From Edaphobacter lichenicola (lineage in GTDB: Bacteria > Acidobacteriota > Terriglobia > Terriglobales > Acidobacteriaceae), in assembly GCF_025264645.1 (NCBI RefSeq), contig NZ_CP073696.1, positions 2,232,001 to 2,296,000 on the forward strand: a stretch of 64,000 nucleotides of DNA, written 5' to 3'. The notes below the pieces were generated by a model. That model saw only the letters and a list, made by a program, of their open reading frames with translations, had not been told where the DNA came from and did not search any database. Shown here piece after piece: positions 1 to 8,506 of this stretch; positions within the stretch are counted from its first letter, which is position 1, and every line of letters begins with the position of its first letter. The position numbers and the translations under genes are program-made.

Positions 1-386
1 TCATCAAGGCAGCACTCCCGCACATGCAGCCGGGCTCGTGCATCATTGCCACAACGTCTGAGCAAGCCTACGATCCCGCGGGCAACTTGTATGACTACGC
101 CCAGACAAAGGCAGCGACGATGAATTATGTGAAGTCATTGGCCAAACAGTTCGGTCCTAAGGGAATTCGCGTGAATGGTGTTGCGCCGGGACCAATCTGG
201 ACACCACTTCAGGTTTCAGGCGGAGCAACCCAAGATCACTTGATTCACTTTGGCGAAACGTATCCACTAAGACGAGCAGGCCAGCCGGCCGAACTCGCCA
301 GTATTTACGTGCAGCTTGCAGCTAACGGCGCCAGCTATACCACTGGCAATATCTATGGCGCGGGCGGTGGTGCGGGCCAGCCGTAG
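1..386 (+). CDS. SDR family oxidoreductase, C-terminal part
   Basis: This is the C-terminal portion of a short-chain dehydrogenase/reductase; the reading frame is open from base 3 and the 5' end lies outside the window. The SDR active-site Tyr-x3-Lys is visible in YDYAQTK, followed by the typical substrate-loop sequence VNGVAPGPIWTPLQ and a C-terminal glycine-rich tail. Classical SDRs use NAD(P)H to interconvert alcohols and ketones in the cytoplasm; the substrate cannot be read from this fragment. It converges on the acyl-CoA dehydrogenase-like gene 24 bases downstream. Confidence 0.9.
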   Translation, partial: IKAALPHMQPGSCIIATTSEQAYDPAGNLYDYAQTKAATMNYVKSLAKQFGPKGIRVNGVAPGPIWTPLQVSGGATQDHLIHFGETYPLRRAGQPAELASIYVQLAANGASYTTGNIYGAGGGAGQP

Positions 387-410
387 AGTTCTGACCTACT
401 CCGAAAAACT

Positions 411-1376
411 TCACCTGAGTTGGAGAACGCGATTTTGAGCCGACGAGATCTCGATAGCGCGACCTAGCGCTTCCAGATCGCGTTCGGCGTGAGACTGGCG
501 AAGATATAGGTCCAGCTCCTGATAGCGTTTAGAAATCTTCTCGTCCATCGCGACTGGATGCGGTCCGTAGGCACGCGATAATCTTCTTAAGATGTCCGTG
601 CAGGCTTGCTCGATAAGATGCCGAACGGTCAGGGCGCGTACGAGGGCTCTTTCACAATCTTTTGGAGCAGCGTCGATCTCACGACCTGCTGAATCGAGGT
701 AGGACAATGAGGCCCAGATTGAAGCCCGCATTGCGCCAAGGTGCGCCAACGTGTGAGGGTCTTCTCTGCATTGTTCGTTAGCATAATCAACGAGTCCTGC
801 AGCGCCTCCCGCCCAACAGGCTGCGGGTCCGCATGCCCCGTGCCAGAAGCCCGGCCGCTGAAGATACCAGCCCGGGAGTCCGATTAGTTCTTCAGGGGTG
901 ACAGGTAGATTCTCGAAGGTCACGGTCGAGGTATGGGTTTCTCGAAAGGCATTCGTCTTCCAGTTTGAATCATCAAATCGAAGGAAGCGAACATTATCCC
1001 GAAGATCAACATCCACAAGTTGCGGCTCAGGGCCGCCCACTGTGATGAGTGCGCGATCGACTAATCCGGCGCCACTGCAAAACATCTTTTTCCCAGTGAT
1101 CCGAAATGAGTCATGGTTCCGTTCCAGCGTGATCGCCTGTCCTGGACGCTCGGACGCCCACACTCCGTAAAGGCAATTCGGTTTAGGATTGCTGCCATTC
1201 TCGTTGAGGATAGCGACTGCATCCCAATGTGCTTCTGCCATACGGGCGAGGGAGAGATCTATGCGGCCAACCTCGAACAAAGATCGGTGACGCCTGTCAG
1301 TGCGTCCGACACCAGGTAGAGGAATTTCTTCTGCGACTGTCTTGCGAAGCTGGACGACAAGCGCTTCGGTCATCAT
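411..1376 (-). CDS. Acyl-CoA dehydrogenase-like protein, last gene of four-gene operon
   Basis: The 321-residue protein resembles the acyl-CoA dehydrogenase fold: a middle beta domain (GKKMFCSGAGLVDRALI, residues about 94-110) and a helical C-terminal domain. Normal family members are about 380 residues, so the N-terminal helical domain is shortened, and I cannot identify the catalytic glutamate. It is the last gene of the PIG-L/methyltransferase/glycosyltransferase operon; its ATG at 1376 overlaps the preceding stop as ATGA (a second in-frame ATG follows at 1373). Members of this group oxidise acyl-CoA using FAD, but in this neighbourhood the substrate is more likely a specialised acyl or amine group. 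That role is inference. Confidence 0.8.
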   Translation of the reverse strand: MMTEALVVQLRKTVAEEIPLPGVGRTDRRHRSLFEVGRIDLSLARMAEAHWDAVAILNENGSNPKPNCLYGVWASERPGQAITLERNHDSFRITGKKMFCSGAGLVDRALITVGGPEPQLVDVDLRDNVRFLRFDDSNWKTNAFRETHTSTVTFENLPVTPEELIGLPGWYLQRPGFWHGACGPAACWAGGAAGLVDYANEQCREDPHTLAHLGAMRASIWASLSYLDSAGREIDAAPKDCERALVRALTVRHLIEQACTDILRRLSRAYGPHPVAMDEKISKRYQELDLYLRQSHAERDLEALGRAIEISSAQNRVLQLR

Positions 1377-2086
1377 GCACTCTCCTCATTGTGCACAGCA
1401 AGAGCATCTGCAAATCCATGGGGTGCGCGTCCAACACGCCGACCACTAGTCAATACTTTCACTGCGGCCGTTGAGGTGCGTCGCGCAGCAGTCTTCATAA
1501 GGCGATCCCATAGATCATGATCCTCAGCCGTCGCAAGTCCTTTCCATCCGCCCGAGCGAAGGTAGACATCACCACGAATTCCCAGGTTTGCTCCATGGAC
1601 ATGTGGATGGGAGCCATCCGCATGGATAAGGTAGGTATTGCGGAACCGCAGGTCTACACCGATGTCGTGCTCCTCGAACGAATCGACGTCGACAATACCG
1701 GCGACTGTTTCTATGCCTTGGTCTGCGAACAAAAGCTGATCGAATAGCCATGACTTCGGTACGCAGCAGTCGGCATCCGTATTTGCCAGCCAACAACGAC
1801 GGAGCTGGCCTGAATACCGCCGCAGAGCCATCCTAGTGGCAAGCGAACGTGCGTGGCCCACAGCCCCCGCTTCTGTTGTCACAACTGTTCCATGTTCTGC
1901 CAGGATCTTTTTCGCGATTTCAAATGTCAGGTCGGTAGAAGTATCGCAGGCGACAACGACATCCGTGGTGACCGATACCGGAAGAAGTGCACACGCCTCC
2001 AACACGGATTTCAGGCATCGAGGAAGGAGAGCTTCTTCATTCCGAGCAGGAATCACCACCGCTACGTGCCATGGATTATGACTCAT
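1373..2086 (-). CDS. Family 2 glycosyltransferase
   Basis: This is a GT-A fold glycosyltransferase. It starts with a nucleotide-binding strand VVIPARNEEALL, carries a DxD-type metal site in ANTDADCCVP, and has the acceptor-side motif TAEDHDLWDRL typical of family 2. I place the start at the ATG at 2086 because it overlaps the methyltransferase stop as ATGA; the frame remains open upstream to 2218 but that would overlap the neighbour by 130 bases. About 237 residues with no membrane segment, so it is probably a soluble sugar transferase. It shares an operon with a deacetylase and an N-methyltransferase-like protein, suggesting amino-sugar modification (inference). Confidence 0.88.
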   Translation of the reverse strand: MSHNPWHVAVVIPARNEEALLPRCLKSVLEACALLPVSVTTDVVVACDTSTDLTFEIAKKILAEHGTVVTTEAGAVGHARSLATRMALRRYSGQLRRCWLANTDADCCVPKSWLFDQLLFADQGIETVAGIVDVDSFEEHDIGVDLRFRNTYLIHADGSHPHVHGANLGIRGDVYLRSGGWKGLATAEDHDLWDRLMKTAARRTSTAAVKVLTSGRRVGRAPHGFADALAVHNEESA

Positions 2087-2658
2087 AGGCGCACCCATCG
2101 ATCCAGGCGGAAATCTGCGTGACGTTCCGAGTGTTCCAGACTCAGCTCCTTGATATTCGAGATGACCTGATGGACACTGTCCCCGTTCAAAAGATGGTCG
2201 GGAGAGAAGCCGAGCCAATGTGTAGCAAGAAATGTGCCGCCGGGGCTAATCTGGGTGATCAGTCGATCTATGAGAGATGCCAATTGGGATTCGGCGAAGT
2301 AATATCCGATCTCGCTGAATACGACCAGATCGAACTCACCGGTTGGCATCTGGTCTGGCATCGATGCGCACACAATGTGGACGTTTGTTCGGGTGCTGCA
2401 GCGTTGACGTGCCCGATCGACTGCGATGCAGGAGATCTCAATCGCCTCTACCTCGTCACAGATGGAAGCCAGTCGCTCTGTCAGAACTCCGATAGAACAT
2501 CCCGGTTCGAAAGCGCGTTTGTATCGACTACAAGGGAGAGCTTGAAGAATGCGCTCGTAACGGCCAAGCTCATAGCTACTCGACGCGAAGCTCCACGGAT
2601 CCGGGCTGCTCTCGTAGAGCGCATCAAAAAAGGCGCGACTTGTAGTGTTCCTGATCAT
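2083..2658 (-). CDS. SAM-dependent methyltransferase, NodS-like
   Basis: This is a class I SAM methyltransferase. Motif I is FEPGCSIGVLTERLA, followed by an acidic residue at the end of strand 2 (EAIEIS) and motif DLVVFSEIGYYF for strand 4. The overall pattern resembles NodS, which N-methylates the deacetylated amino sugar of rhizobial Nod factors. The start at 2658 is preferred since it overlaps the deacetylase stop as ATGA; an upstream start at 2697 is possible. A deacetylase gene directly before it mirrors the NodB-NodS order of chemistry (deacetylate, then methylate the amine). The resemblance is seen; the substrate is inferred. Confidence 0.85.
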   Translation of the reverse strand: MIRNTTSRAFFDALYESSPDPWSFASSSYELGRYERILQALPCSRYKRAFEPGCSIGVLTERLASICDEVEAIEISCIAVDRARQRCSTRTNVHIVCASMPDQMPTGEFDLVVFSEIGYYFAESQLASLIDRLITQISPGGTFLATHWLGFSPDHLLNGDSVHQVISNIKELSLEHSERHADFRLDRWVRL

Positions 2659-3482
2659 GAAGGCAAAAAGATTTCGGTCGAACGTCGGGCAGGCCAAAGC
2701 AGCTCATCCGGAAGGATGGGTTGTCGCGAAGGATGCTCCAATTGAGAACGGTACTGAGATAACGCACTAAGCTTTGAGCGCCGATGATCAGCACTGAGAG
2801 AAAGCGACCGCAGAGGCAGGTTCTTAAGCAGCTGTGGTGTTCCGCGGTGCCACGTCCAAAAAAAATAAAAAGTGAGCGATGCTCCCGCCCGCTGCGCAAC
2901 TGTCTGCGCTACGCGACCGCAGGCTTCATGGTCTGGATGAAAGTCTCCTATCCATGGAGCAAAAATGTGGGTTTCTCTAGATACGAGCGGGAAGAGGCGT
3001 TCTGTGAGAGTGCTTTCTTCAGAGCTGACAGCGCTGTCAGTAAGCCCGAGACGAATAACGTCGCCGGGCTTCAAACCCAGTTGCCTAACTGCCGCACTTT
3101 GTTCCATTCGTCGGTTCGCAGCAAGAGTAGAGTCGCCCCGGCCATATGCGTTCTCACCGTCTGTTACGGCGACTATCTGCACAGGAACGCCTTCCGAAAC
3201 TTGTGTTGAAATCAAGCCCCCGACTCCGAGAGTTTCATCATCCGGATGTGGTGAAATCACAAGGACATTCTTCCCAGATGGTTGCCACGACGTCGCGGCT
3301 TCCCACATGGGTGACCACTCTTCTTCTAGAGACAGGGGTACGATCATAGGTCTACTCAAATTGTCTGATGCATGAAACTCCTGAATCGCCAAAGCTAAGA
3401 GACGATCCGGCCGTGTGTTTTTGATAGCACCCACGTTCTTTGCAAATTCAGCGAGCAGGTGATGATTCCATGGCTGGAGCAA
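2655..3482 (-). CDS. PIG-L family deacetylase
   Basis: This is a zinc-dependent N-deacetylase of the PIG-L/LmbE family. The metal-binding motif SPHPDDETLGVGG is near residue 77, and the second ligand region DFHPDHEACGR is present. The family removes acetyl groups from N-acetylglucosamine-containing glycoconjugates. The start is uncertain: the longest frame uses TTG at 3482, while an ATG at 3347 (starting MIVPLSLEEE) would give a more usual length before the motif. It is first in the operon, and its promoter must lie within about 225 bases that also carry the broken 5' end of the divergent dnaE2. Confidence 0.88.
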   Translation of the reverse strand: MLQPWNHHLLAEFAKNVGAIKNTRPDRLLALAIQEFHASDNLSRPMIVPLSLEEEWSPMWEAATSWQPSGKNVLVISPHPDDETLGVGGLISTQVSEGVPVQIVAVTDGENAYGRGDSTLAANRRMEQSAAVRQLGLKPGDVIRLGLTDSAVSSEESTLTERLFPLVSRETHIFAPWIGDFHPDHEACGRVAQTVAQRAGASLTFYFFWTWHRGTPQLLKNLPLRSLSLSADHRRSKLSALSQYRSQLEHPSRQPILPDELLWPARRSTEIFLPS

Positions 3483-3573
3483 GGAAGGGCATGGCGATCC
3501 TGCCGCGTTTTACAGCGTTAAACCTCACCCGCTTGAAGAAACGGCCGGGATTCGGATTGAGACTCATCAAAGG

Positions 3574-6333
3574 ATGCTCGAAGTTCGGTCGAAACCATAT
3601 CGCGAAGATGCTCTGAGGCGTAGCTACTGCGCCAAAGTCCTAAACGTAAGTGAGTATGCAAATGCCTATGATCGCGAGATTATTGATCTATTTACATCTA
3701 TTCGGAACCATACCGAACTCGATTGTGCTGGGCGGCTTCTGTCAGAGAACAGCCAGCGTCATCTTCGTTCAGGCTCTGAAATGGCAACGCTGTTCGCCGA
3801 TGTGCGCTGTTCTGTGGCAAACACCATCGAGCTTTCTAATCGACTTCAGTTTCAGCTAGGCGATTTAGGGTACGAGTTTCCACTCTATCCAGTACCTGAT
3901 GGCGAGACGATGGACAGCTATCTGCGGAAGCGCGTTCATGAAGGAGTCGCCAAACGGTACGGATCGAAGGGTAATGCAGGCCTGTTGAAACTTGCCAAGA
4001 AACAGGTCGAGCACGAACTTGCACTAATTGCAAAGCTTGGTTTCGCAGGATATTTCCTCATCGTGTGGGACATCGTTTGCTTCTGCAAGCGAAACAACAT
4101 TCTCATTCAGGGGCGTGGTAGCGCGGCGAACTCCGCAGTTTGCTATGCGTTAGAGATTACTGCGGTCGATCCAGTCGGGATGGAACTTCTCTTTGAGAGG
4201 TTCCTGAGCGAGAGCCGAGGAGAATGGCCGGATATTGATCTTGATCTTCCTTCTGAAGAAAAGCGGGAGCAAGCTATACACCACGTCTACCAACGATACG
4301 GCGAATTGGGTGCGGCAATGTGTGCCAACGTCATCACCTATCGCGGAAAATCGTCTGCACGAGAGGTAGGCAAAACGCTCGGTTTTGATCGTGAAGCCCT
4401 TCAGAGGCTATCGAGCCTTGTAAGCCATTTCGAGTGGCGCGGACCGACAGACACGATGGCACACTCTTTCCGCAATGCTGGCTTCGATATTAAGCACCCA
4501 CGCATAGCTAAATATCTCGAACTCTGTATGCGCATTCAAGATCTACCACGGCATCTAGGTCAACATTCCGGAGGAATGATTATCTGCCAAGGACAATTGG
4601 ATCGGGTCGTCCCATTGGAACGTGCTTCGATGCCAGGCCGCACCGTCGTGCAGTGGGATAAGGAAGATTGCGCTGACCTTGGCATCATCAAGGTTGATCT
4701 GCTTGGCCTTGGCATGATGGCTGTAATTAAGGATTGTCTGGAGCTGATTCCCCAGCACTATGAAGACACCATCGACCTTGCACAGCTTCCAGAAAATGAC
4801 GAAGCATATCTCATCGCGAAGCGGCCTGAGACCATCCGATTACTCGATAAAGGTCAAAGTAAGCCTCACAGAAAAAGGGTCGATCTAGCCAGCCTACCGG
4901 AAGATGATGAAGTCTACCGGACATTACAGAGGGCGGATACCGTTGGCATGTTCCAGGTCGAGAGTCGCGCACAGATGGCCTCACTGCCTCGAAATCACCC
5001 CAAGAAGTTCTATGACCTCGTAGTGCAGGTCGCCATCATTCGGCCCGGCCCCATTGTGGGCAAGATGATGCACCCCTATATGCGACGACGACAGAATAAG
5101 GAGGAAGTCACCTATCCTCACCCTTCGCTAGAACCGGTGCTGAAGAGAACGTTGGGCGTGCCGCTCTTTCAAGAACAACTACTTCGCATGGCGATGACGG
5201 TTGCAAACTTCTCTGGAGCTGAAGCAGAAGAGCTTCGGCGTGCGGTAGGAATGCGCCGTTCGTGGGAGCGCATGAAGAATCTCGAAGGCAAGCTCCGAGC
5301 TGGAATGACTGCCAACGGGATCGATACATCAACGCAAGAAAACATCATTCAGAACATTAGCTCCTTTGCTCTCTATGGGTTTCCTGAATCTCATGCTGCC
5401 AGCTTTGCGCTGCTTGCTTACGCTTCGGCATATCTTAAAGTGAAGTACCTCGCCGCGTTTACCTGCGCAATTCTCAATAACCAACCAATGGGTTTTTATA
5501 GCCCAGCGGTATTGATCGAAGATGCAAGACGCCATGGACTTCGGGTAAAACCGATCGATATCAAGGTATCGGAGTGGGCTTGCACGATCGAACATGAGGC
5601 GGACCAATCGCTTTCTCTCAGACTCGGCTTGGGCTACGTTAAAGGGCTTCGCCGCCAAGCTGCGGATGCGATTCTTGTCGAACGTAAGGTGAGGAAATTT
5701 AACTCTATTGAAGACATCACACTGCGGATCCCGGTCCTGAATCGCAATGAGCTCGCATTACTTGCGAATGTGGGTGCAATGAACAGCATTGACGGAGTGG
5801 AGCATCGTCGCGACGCACTGTGGCAAGTCGAGCGTGCTGGAAAACTGGAAGGGCCACTACTTCGTCAACAAAGTGAATTGCTTCGAGAGGAAAGCCGAAT
5901 GCTACCACTACGAGAGATGACTCCTGAAGAACGGCTGGTCGCTGATTATGCGGGCACAAGCGTGACCACTGGTCCGCATCCAATGTTCTTCCGCAGACAA
6001 GAACTCAATAAACAAAGGTATCTTACTGCCTTTGAACTGCGTAAGCGACGCGATGGCGAATTTGTGAGAACGGCGGGTTTGGCTATCGTGAAACAACGCC
6101 CAGGTACTGCAAAGGGATTCGTCTTTATCTCTGTTTCGGACGAGACAGACATTTTCAATGTAATTGTTACCAAGGAATTCTTCGAACGCAACCGTAGCAC
6201 GATCTCGAATGCAAAGTTCATTTCGGTAGAAGGACCGCTTCAGAACGAGGATGGCAGTATACATGTGAGAGCATCCAGAATCATGCCTTTACCGACGAGA
6301 GGATTAGAGGTGACGTCTCATGACTTCCACTAA
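3574..6333 (+). CDS. dnaE2: Error-prone DNA polymerase DnaE2, lacking N-terminal PHP region
   Basis: This is a class C (DnaE) replicative-type polymerase of the DnaE2/ImuC group, used in damage-induced translesion synthesis. The catalytic palm carries GRGSAANSAVCYAL (about residue 180) and PDIDLDLP (about 219, two catalytic aspartates). The helix-hairpin-helix and OB-fold regions follow (GEFVRTAGLA, about 827). Family members are about 1030-1090 residues. Here recognisable homology starts at about residue 25 (ANAYDREIIDLF), so roughly 200 N-terminal residues (the PHP domain) are missing. There is also an extra block near residues 399-449. No imuA or imuB is adjacent. The palm looks intact, so a shortened enzyme or a decaying gene are both possible. 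Confidence 0.88.
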   Translation: MLEVRSKPYREDALRRSYCAKVLNVSEYANAYDREIIDLFTSIRNHTELDCAGRLLSENSQRHLRSGSEMATLFADVRCSVANTIELSNRLQFQLGDLGYEFPLYPVPDGETMDSYLRKRVHEGVAKRYGSKGNAGLLKLAKKQVEHELALIAKLGFAGYFLIVWDIVCFCKRNNILIQGRGSAANSAVCYALEITAVDPVGMELLFERFLSESRGEWPDIDLDLPSEEKREQAIHHVYQRYGELGAAMCANVITYRGKSSAREVGKTLGFDREALQRLSSLVSHFEWRGPTDTMAHSFRNAGFDIKHPRIAKYLELCMRIQDLPRHLGQHSGGMIICQGQLDRVVPLERASMPGRTVVQWDKEDCADLGIIKVDLLGLGMMAVIKDCLELIPQHYEDTIDLAQLPENDEAYLIAKRPETIRLLDKGQSKPHRKRVDLASLPEDDEVYRTLQRADTVGMFQVESRAQMASLPRNHPKKFYDLVVQVAIIRPGPIVGKMMHPYMRRRQNKEEVTYPHPSLEPVLKRTLGVPLFQEQLLRMAMTVANFSGAEAEELRRAVGMRRSWERMKNLEGKLRAGMTANGIDTSTQENIIQNISSFALYGFPESHAASFALLAYASAYLKVKYLAAFTCAILNNQPMGFYSPAVLIEDARRHGLRVKPIDIKVSEWACTIEHEADQSLSLRLGLGYVKGLRRQAADAILVERKVRKFNSIEDITLRIPVLNRNELALLANVGAMNSIDGVEHRRDALWQVERAGKLEGPLLRQQSELLREESRMLPLREMTPEERLVADYAGTSVTTGPHPMFFRRQELNKQRYLTAFELRKRRDGEFVRTAGLAIVKQRPGTAKGFVFISVSDETDIFNVIVTKEFFERNRSTISNAKFISVEGPLQNEDGSIHVRASRIMPLPTRGLEVTSHDFH

Positions 6334-6613
6334 GCCCGGCTCTCAAATCGGAGGCTACCGTCGCGAGGTCGACTATCAAAAGCTAGGACCAGCCCTGCTA
6401 ATCTCCTCAAGTCTTGTCCTCGCAATCCGTACAGCACGTTGGGAGCCTATGCAAAGCGACGGACTTGCAAATATTGATTGGGAGAAGGAAGTCGAACATA
6501 GCGTGCGGATTGCGAAGATTATGCTTTCGCACTTGACGTCCCGATATCCAGATCTCTTTCAGTCGAAAGATGTTGCTTGGTATGTCGCGACAGATGAAGA
6601 AGTACCGAAGTAA
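6320..6613 (+). CDS. Small hypothetical protein coupled to dnaE2
   Basis: This 97-residue protein overlaps the end of dnaE2 by 14 bases, so translation is probably coupled. It has no signal peptide or membrane helix, and is mixed alpha/beta with a tryptophan-containing acidic C-terminal half (WEKEVEHSVRIAKIML, then DVAWYVATDEEVP). I do not recognise a family with certainty. Its position suggests a partner or accessory of the translesion polymerase; this is inferred only from the overlap. Confidence 0.7.
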   Translation: MTSTKPGSQIGGYRREVDYQKLGPALLISSSLVLAIRTARWEPMQSDGLANIDWEKEVEHSVRIAKIMLSHLTSRYPDLFQSKDVAWYVATDEEVPK

Positions 6614-6717
6614 ATCATTGATCAACAGAGGTATGCTTCCTTGAAAGCAAGAAATTTTATCGATCGCTTCACATAAGGAATACTTGCCACGGACACGTAT
6701 ACCTCCTGGAATACCTG

Positions 6718-7359
6718 CTAACTGAAGAGTCCCAATTGCGGCAGCTCTGGCTGCTCGTCTACTTTTTGCACTTGAACGAGATCAATCACCAAATCCTCAT
6801 CCTGCAAGATTCGCAGCAGATGGAGCGGTGGTCTCTCGCTCTCATTCAACCATTCGGCGTAGTCACGTGGTTCTAGGATGATTGCTTGCCTATCGTGTAT
6901 CTCACTCATCTTCGTGTTGGGATCATCAGTGATGATTGCGAACGTATCTTCCCACTGTCCCGTCTTCGGGTTCTTCCATGGTCCCCATAGTCCAGCCATT
7001 CCAAGAACGTGGCGGCCTTTGACTGACAATCTGTACTTCGGCTTCGACCCTGAAGTTGTCTTCTTCCACTCCAACATAGAGCTTGCCGGGACGATGCAAC
7101 GGTGGGTCAGACGCTCCTTCCAGAATGGCGACGTGGTCAGTTTGTCTGAACGTGCGTTGAACGCGAGACGGTCTGGGAATTTGAATCCCCAACGCATCTC
7201 GACTATCTGACGCTCACCGTCTTTCATGCAGATGACAGGCTGAATTGAGCCTGGAGCGCATTCGACATTCGCGCCGAAATAATGATCTTCAAGCGTAACG
7301 GAGACGTGGAACGCGTCAGCAATCTTCTGTTTTTGCCCAGCTTCGTAACGTCCGCACAT
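6718..7359 (-). CDS. yedK: SOS response-associated peptidase (SRAP, YedK/HMCES type)
   Basis: SRAP proteins crosslink covalently to abasic sites in single-stranded DNA through Cys2 and protect them. The sequence begins MCGRYE, placing the catalytic cysteine at position 2 once Met1 is removed; I therefore take the ATG at 7359, although a GTG three codons upstream also has context. Further family signatures are EMRWGF, NARSDKL, RCIVPASSMLEWKK (with the active-site glutamate) and the conserved histidine in SEIHDRQAIIL. It lies 17 bases after ku on the same strand, so a DNA-repair operon ku-yedK is likely. Confidence 0.95.
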   Translation of the reverse strand: MCGRYEAGQKQKIADAFHVSVTLEDHYFGANVECAPGSIQPVICMKDGERQIVEMRWGFKFPDRLAFNARSDKLTTSPFWKERLTHRCIVPASSMLEWKKTTSGSKPKYRLSVKGRHVLGMAGLWGPWKNPKTGQWEDTFAIITDDPNTKMSEIHDRQAIILEPRDYAEWLNESERPPLHLLRILQDEDLVIDLVQVQKVDEQPELPQLGLFS

Positions 7360-7376
7360 TGTTCTCACCAGAATAC

Positions 7377-8216
7377 CTAAGCAGCTGTACTCTTCTTGCG
7401 TGCGGTCTTCTTTGAGGCCGCCGTTTTGGGTTTATCGTTGGCCAAACTGTTCCGAAGAGCGTCCATTATATTGACCACCTTCGTCTTAGCTGGTGCCGGT
7501 TCTGGCTTAGGTAGCGGCTTTCCCTTCCGCTTAGCATCTACTAATTTCTTCACGGCCGCTTCATAGTCATTTTGGTATGCGGACAAATCGAACTTCGACA
7601 TGCTTTTCGCGATCAGTTGCTTTGCCAAAGCCAGCTCGTCAGAATTCACAGAAGCGTCCTTGACTCCTGAAAGCGAAGATTTAGGATCACGCAACTCATC
7701 CTCGTACCGAAGCATATAGAGCATCAGGCCCTTCTGTTTGGGATCGAGCGGCGCTCCTATTCCGACAAGATGTTCGCGACCACTGAAAGCGATTTCTCCG
7801 ATGCCCAACGTGTCTGTCTGCGCCAGCGCCTTTCGCATGATACTCAACGCCTTTGCCTGGACTTCATCCTTAGGTGCGACGAAATAAGGTCGATCATACA
7901 GAGCAGACGAAATTTCATCAGCCTTAACAAATTGTTGGATCTGCATCGTCGTTGCAGTGGGAATCCGGAGAGCCTTTAGCTCGTCTGGGTCTATCTCAAT
8001 GTACTTGTCCTTGGCATACTCGAAACCCTTGGCGATGTCGGCCTTCTCAACTTCGCCACTCTCGTCAACATTCTGGTGGTGGACGCGCTTATGCGTTTTG
8101 CGATCAATCTGATGAAATTCCACCTGCCGTCCAGGGTTGGTAGCGGGAAAGATATTGACCGAGATGGAAACGAGAGAAATCTGAATCGATCCTGACCATG
8201 TGGGACGAGTTGGCAT
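7377..8216 (-). CDS. ku: Ku protein, non-homologous end joining
   Basis: Bacterial Ku forms a homodimeric ring on double-strand break ends and recruits ligase D. The protein starts with the usual bacterial Ku signature (WSGSIQISLVSISVNIFPA), has HQIDRKTHKRVHHQN and GFEYAKDKYIEIDPDEL, and ends in a lysine/alanine-rich tail (TAASKKTARKKS) typical of DNA-binding Ku extensions. Length (279 residues) is normal. A clear AGGAG lies 6 bases before the ATG. No ligD is present in this window, so the ligase partner must be elsewhere. The SRAP gene follows directly. Confidence 0.96.
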   Translation of the reverse strand: MPTRPTWSGSIQISLVSISVNIFPATNPGRQVEFHQIDRKTHKRVHHQNVDESGEVEKADIAKGFEYAKDKYIEIDPDELKALRIPTATTMQIQQFVKADEISSALYDRPYFVAPKDEVQAKALSIMRKALAQTDTLGIGEIAFSGREHLVGIGAPLDPKQKGLMLYMLRYEDELRDPKSSLSGVKDASVNSDELALAKQLIAKSMSKFDLSAYQNDYEAAVKKLVDAKRKGKPLPKPEPAPAKTKVVNIMDALRNSLANDKPKTAASKKTARKKSTAA

Positions 8217-8476
8217 CGCATCTCCTGGTAAGTCCTATGAGGATAGGATGCGGCGAGTTGGGCCTGAGTGACTCCGAGCAGTTTTCCATAAACCTTCGAT
8301 ACCTTACGCCTATGACTGCCAACGAGCGTGATGCCGATTGCTCAGAGTGTCTAGCGCTTCGATAGCTGCCCTTTGAGGAGCCTTTAGTTTTAAGCACCGG
8401 ACTTCTTCGACTGGCATTTGGGTTGCTCGGATGACCTGTGGGGCAGCTATTGCTTTCCAATAGATGCGCATGCATA

Positions 8477-8499
8477 CTCCTATAAGAAAGCAATAGGAG
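8477..8499. promoter_or_regulatory. Inverted repeat before padR, possible operator
   Basis: A perfect 7-base inverted repeat, CTCCTAT and ATAGGAG with a 9-base spacer, sits just before the padR start; its right arm also supplies the AGGAG ribosome-binding sequence. PadR proteins commonly repress their own operons through short dyads, so autoregulation is plausible. Alternatively the hairpin may only mask the ribosome site. Confidence 0.4.
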
Positions 8500-8506
8500 C
8501 TAAAGA

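Noticed and set aside
8217..8506. Minus-strand frame of about 129 codons before ku
   Set aside because: Low-complexity Ser/Arg-rich composition and overlap with the ku start; treated as non-coding promoter region.
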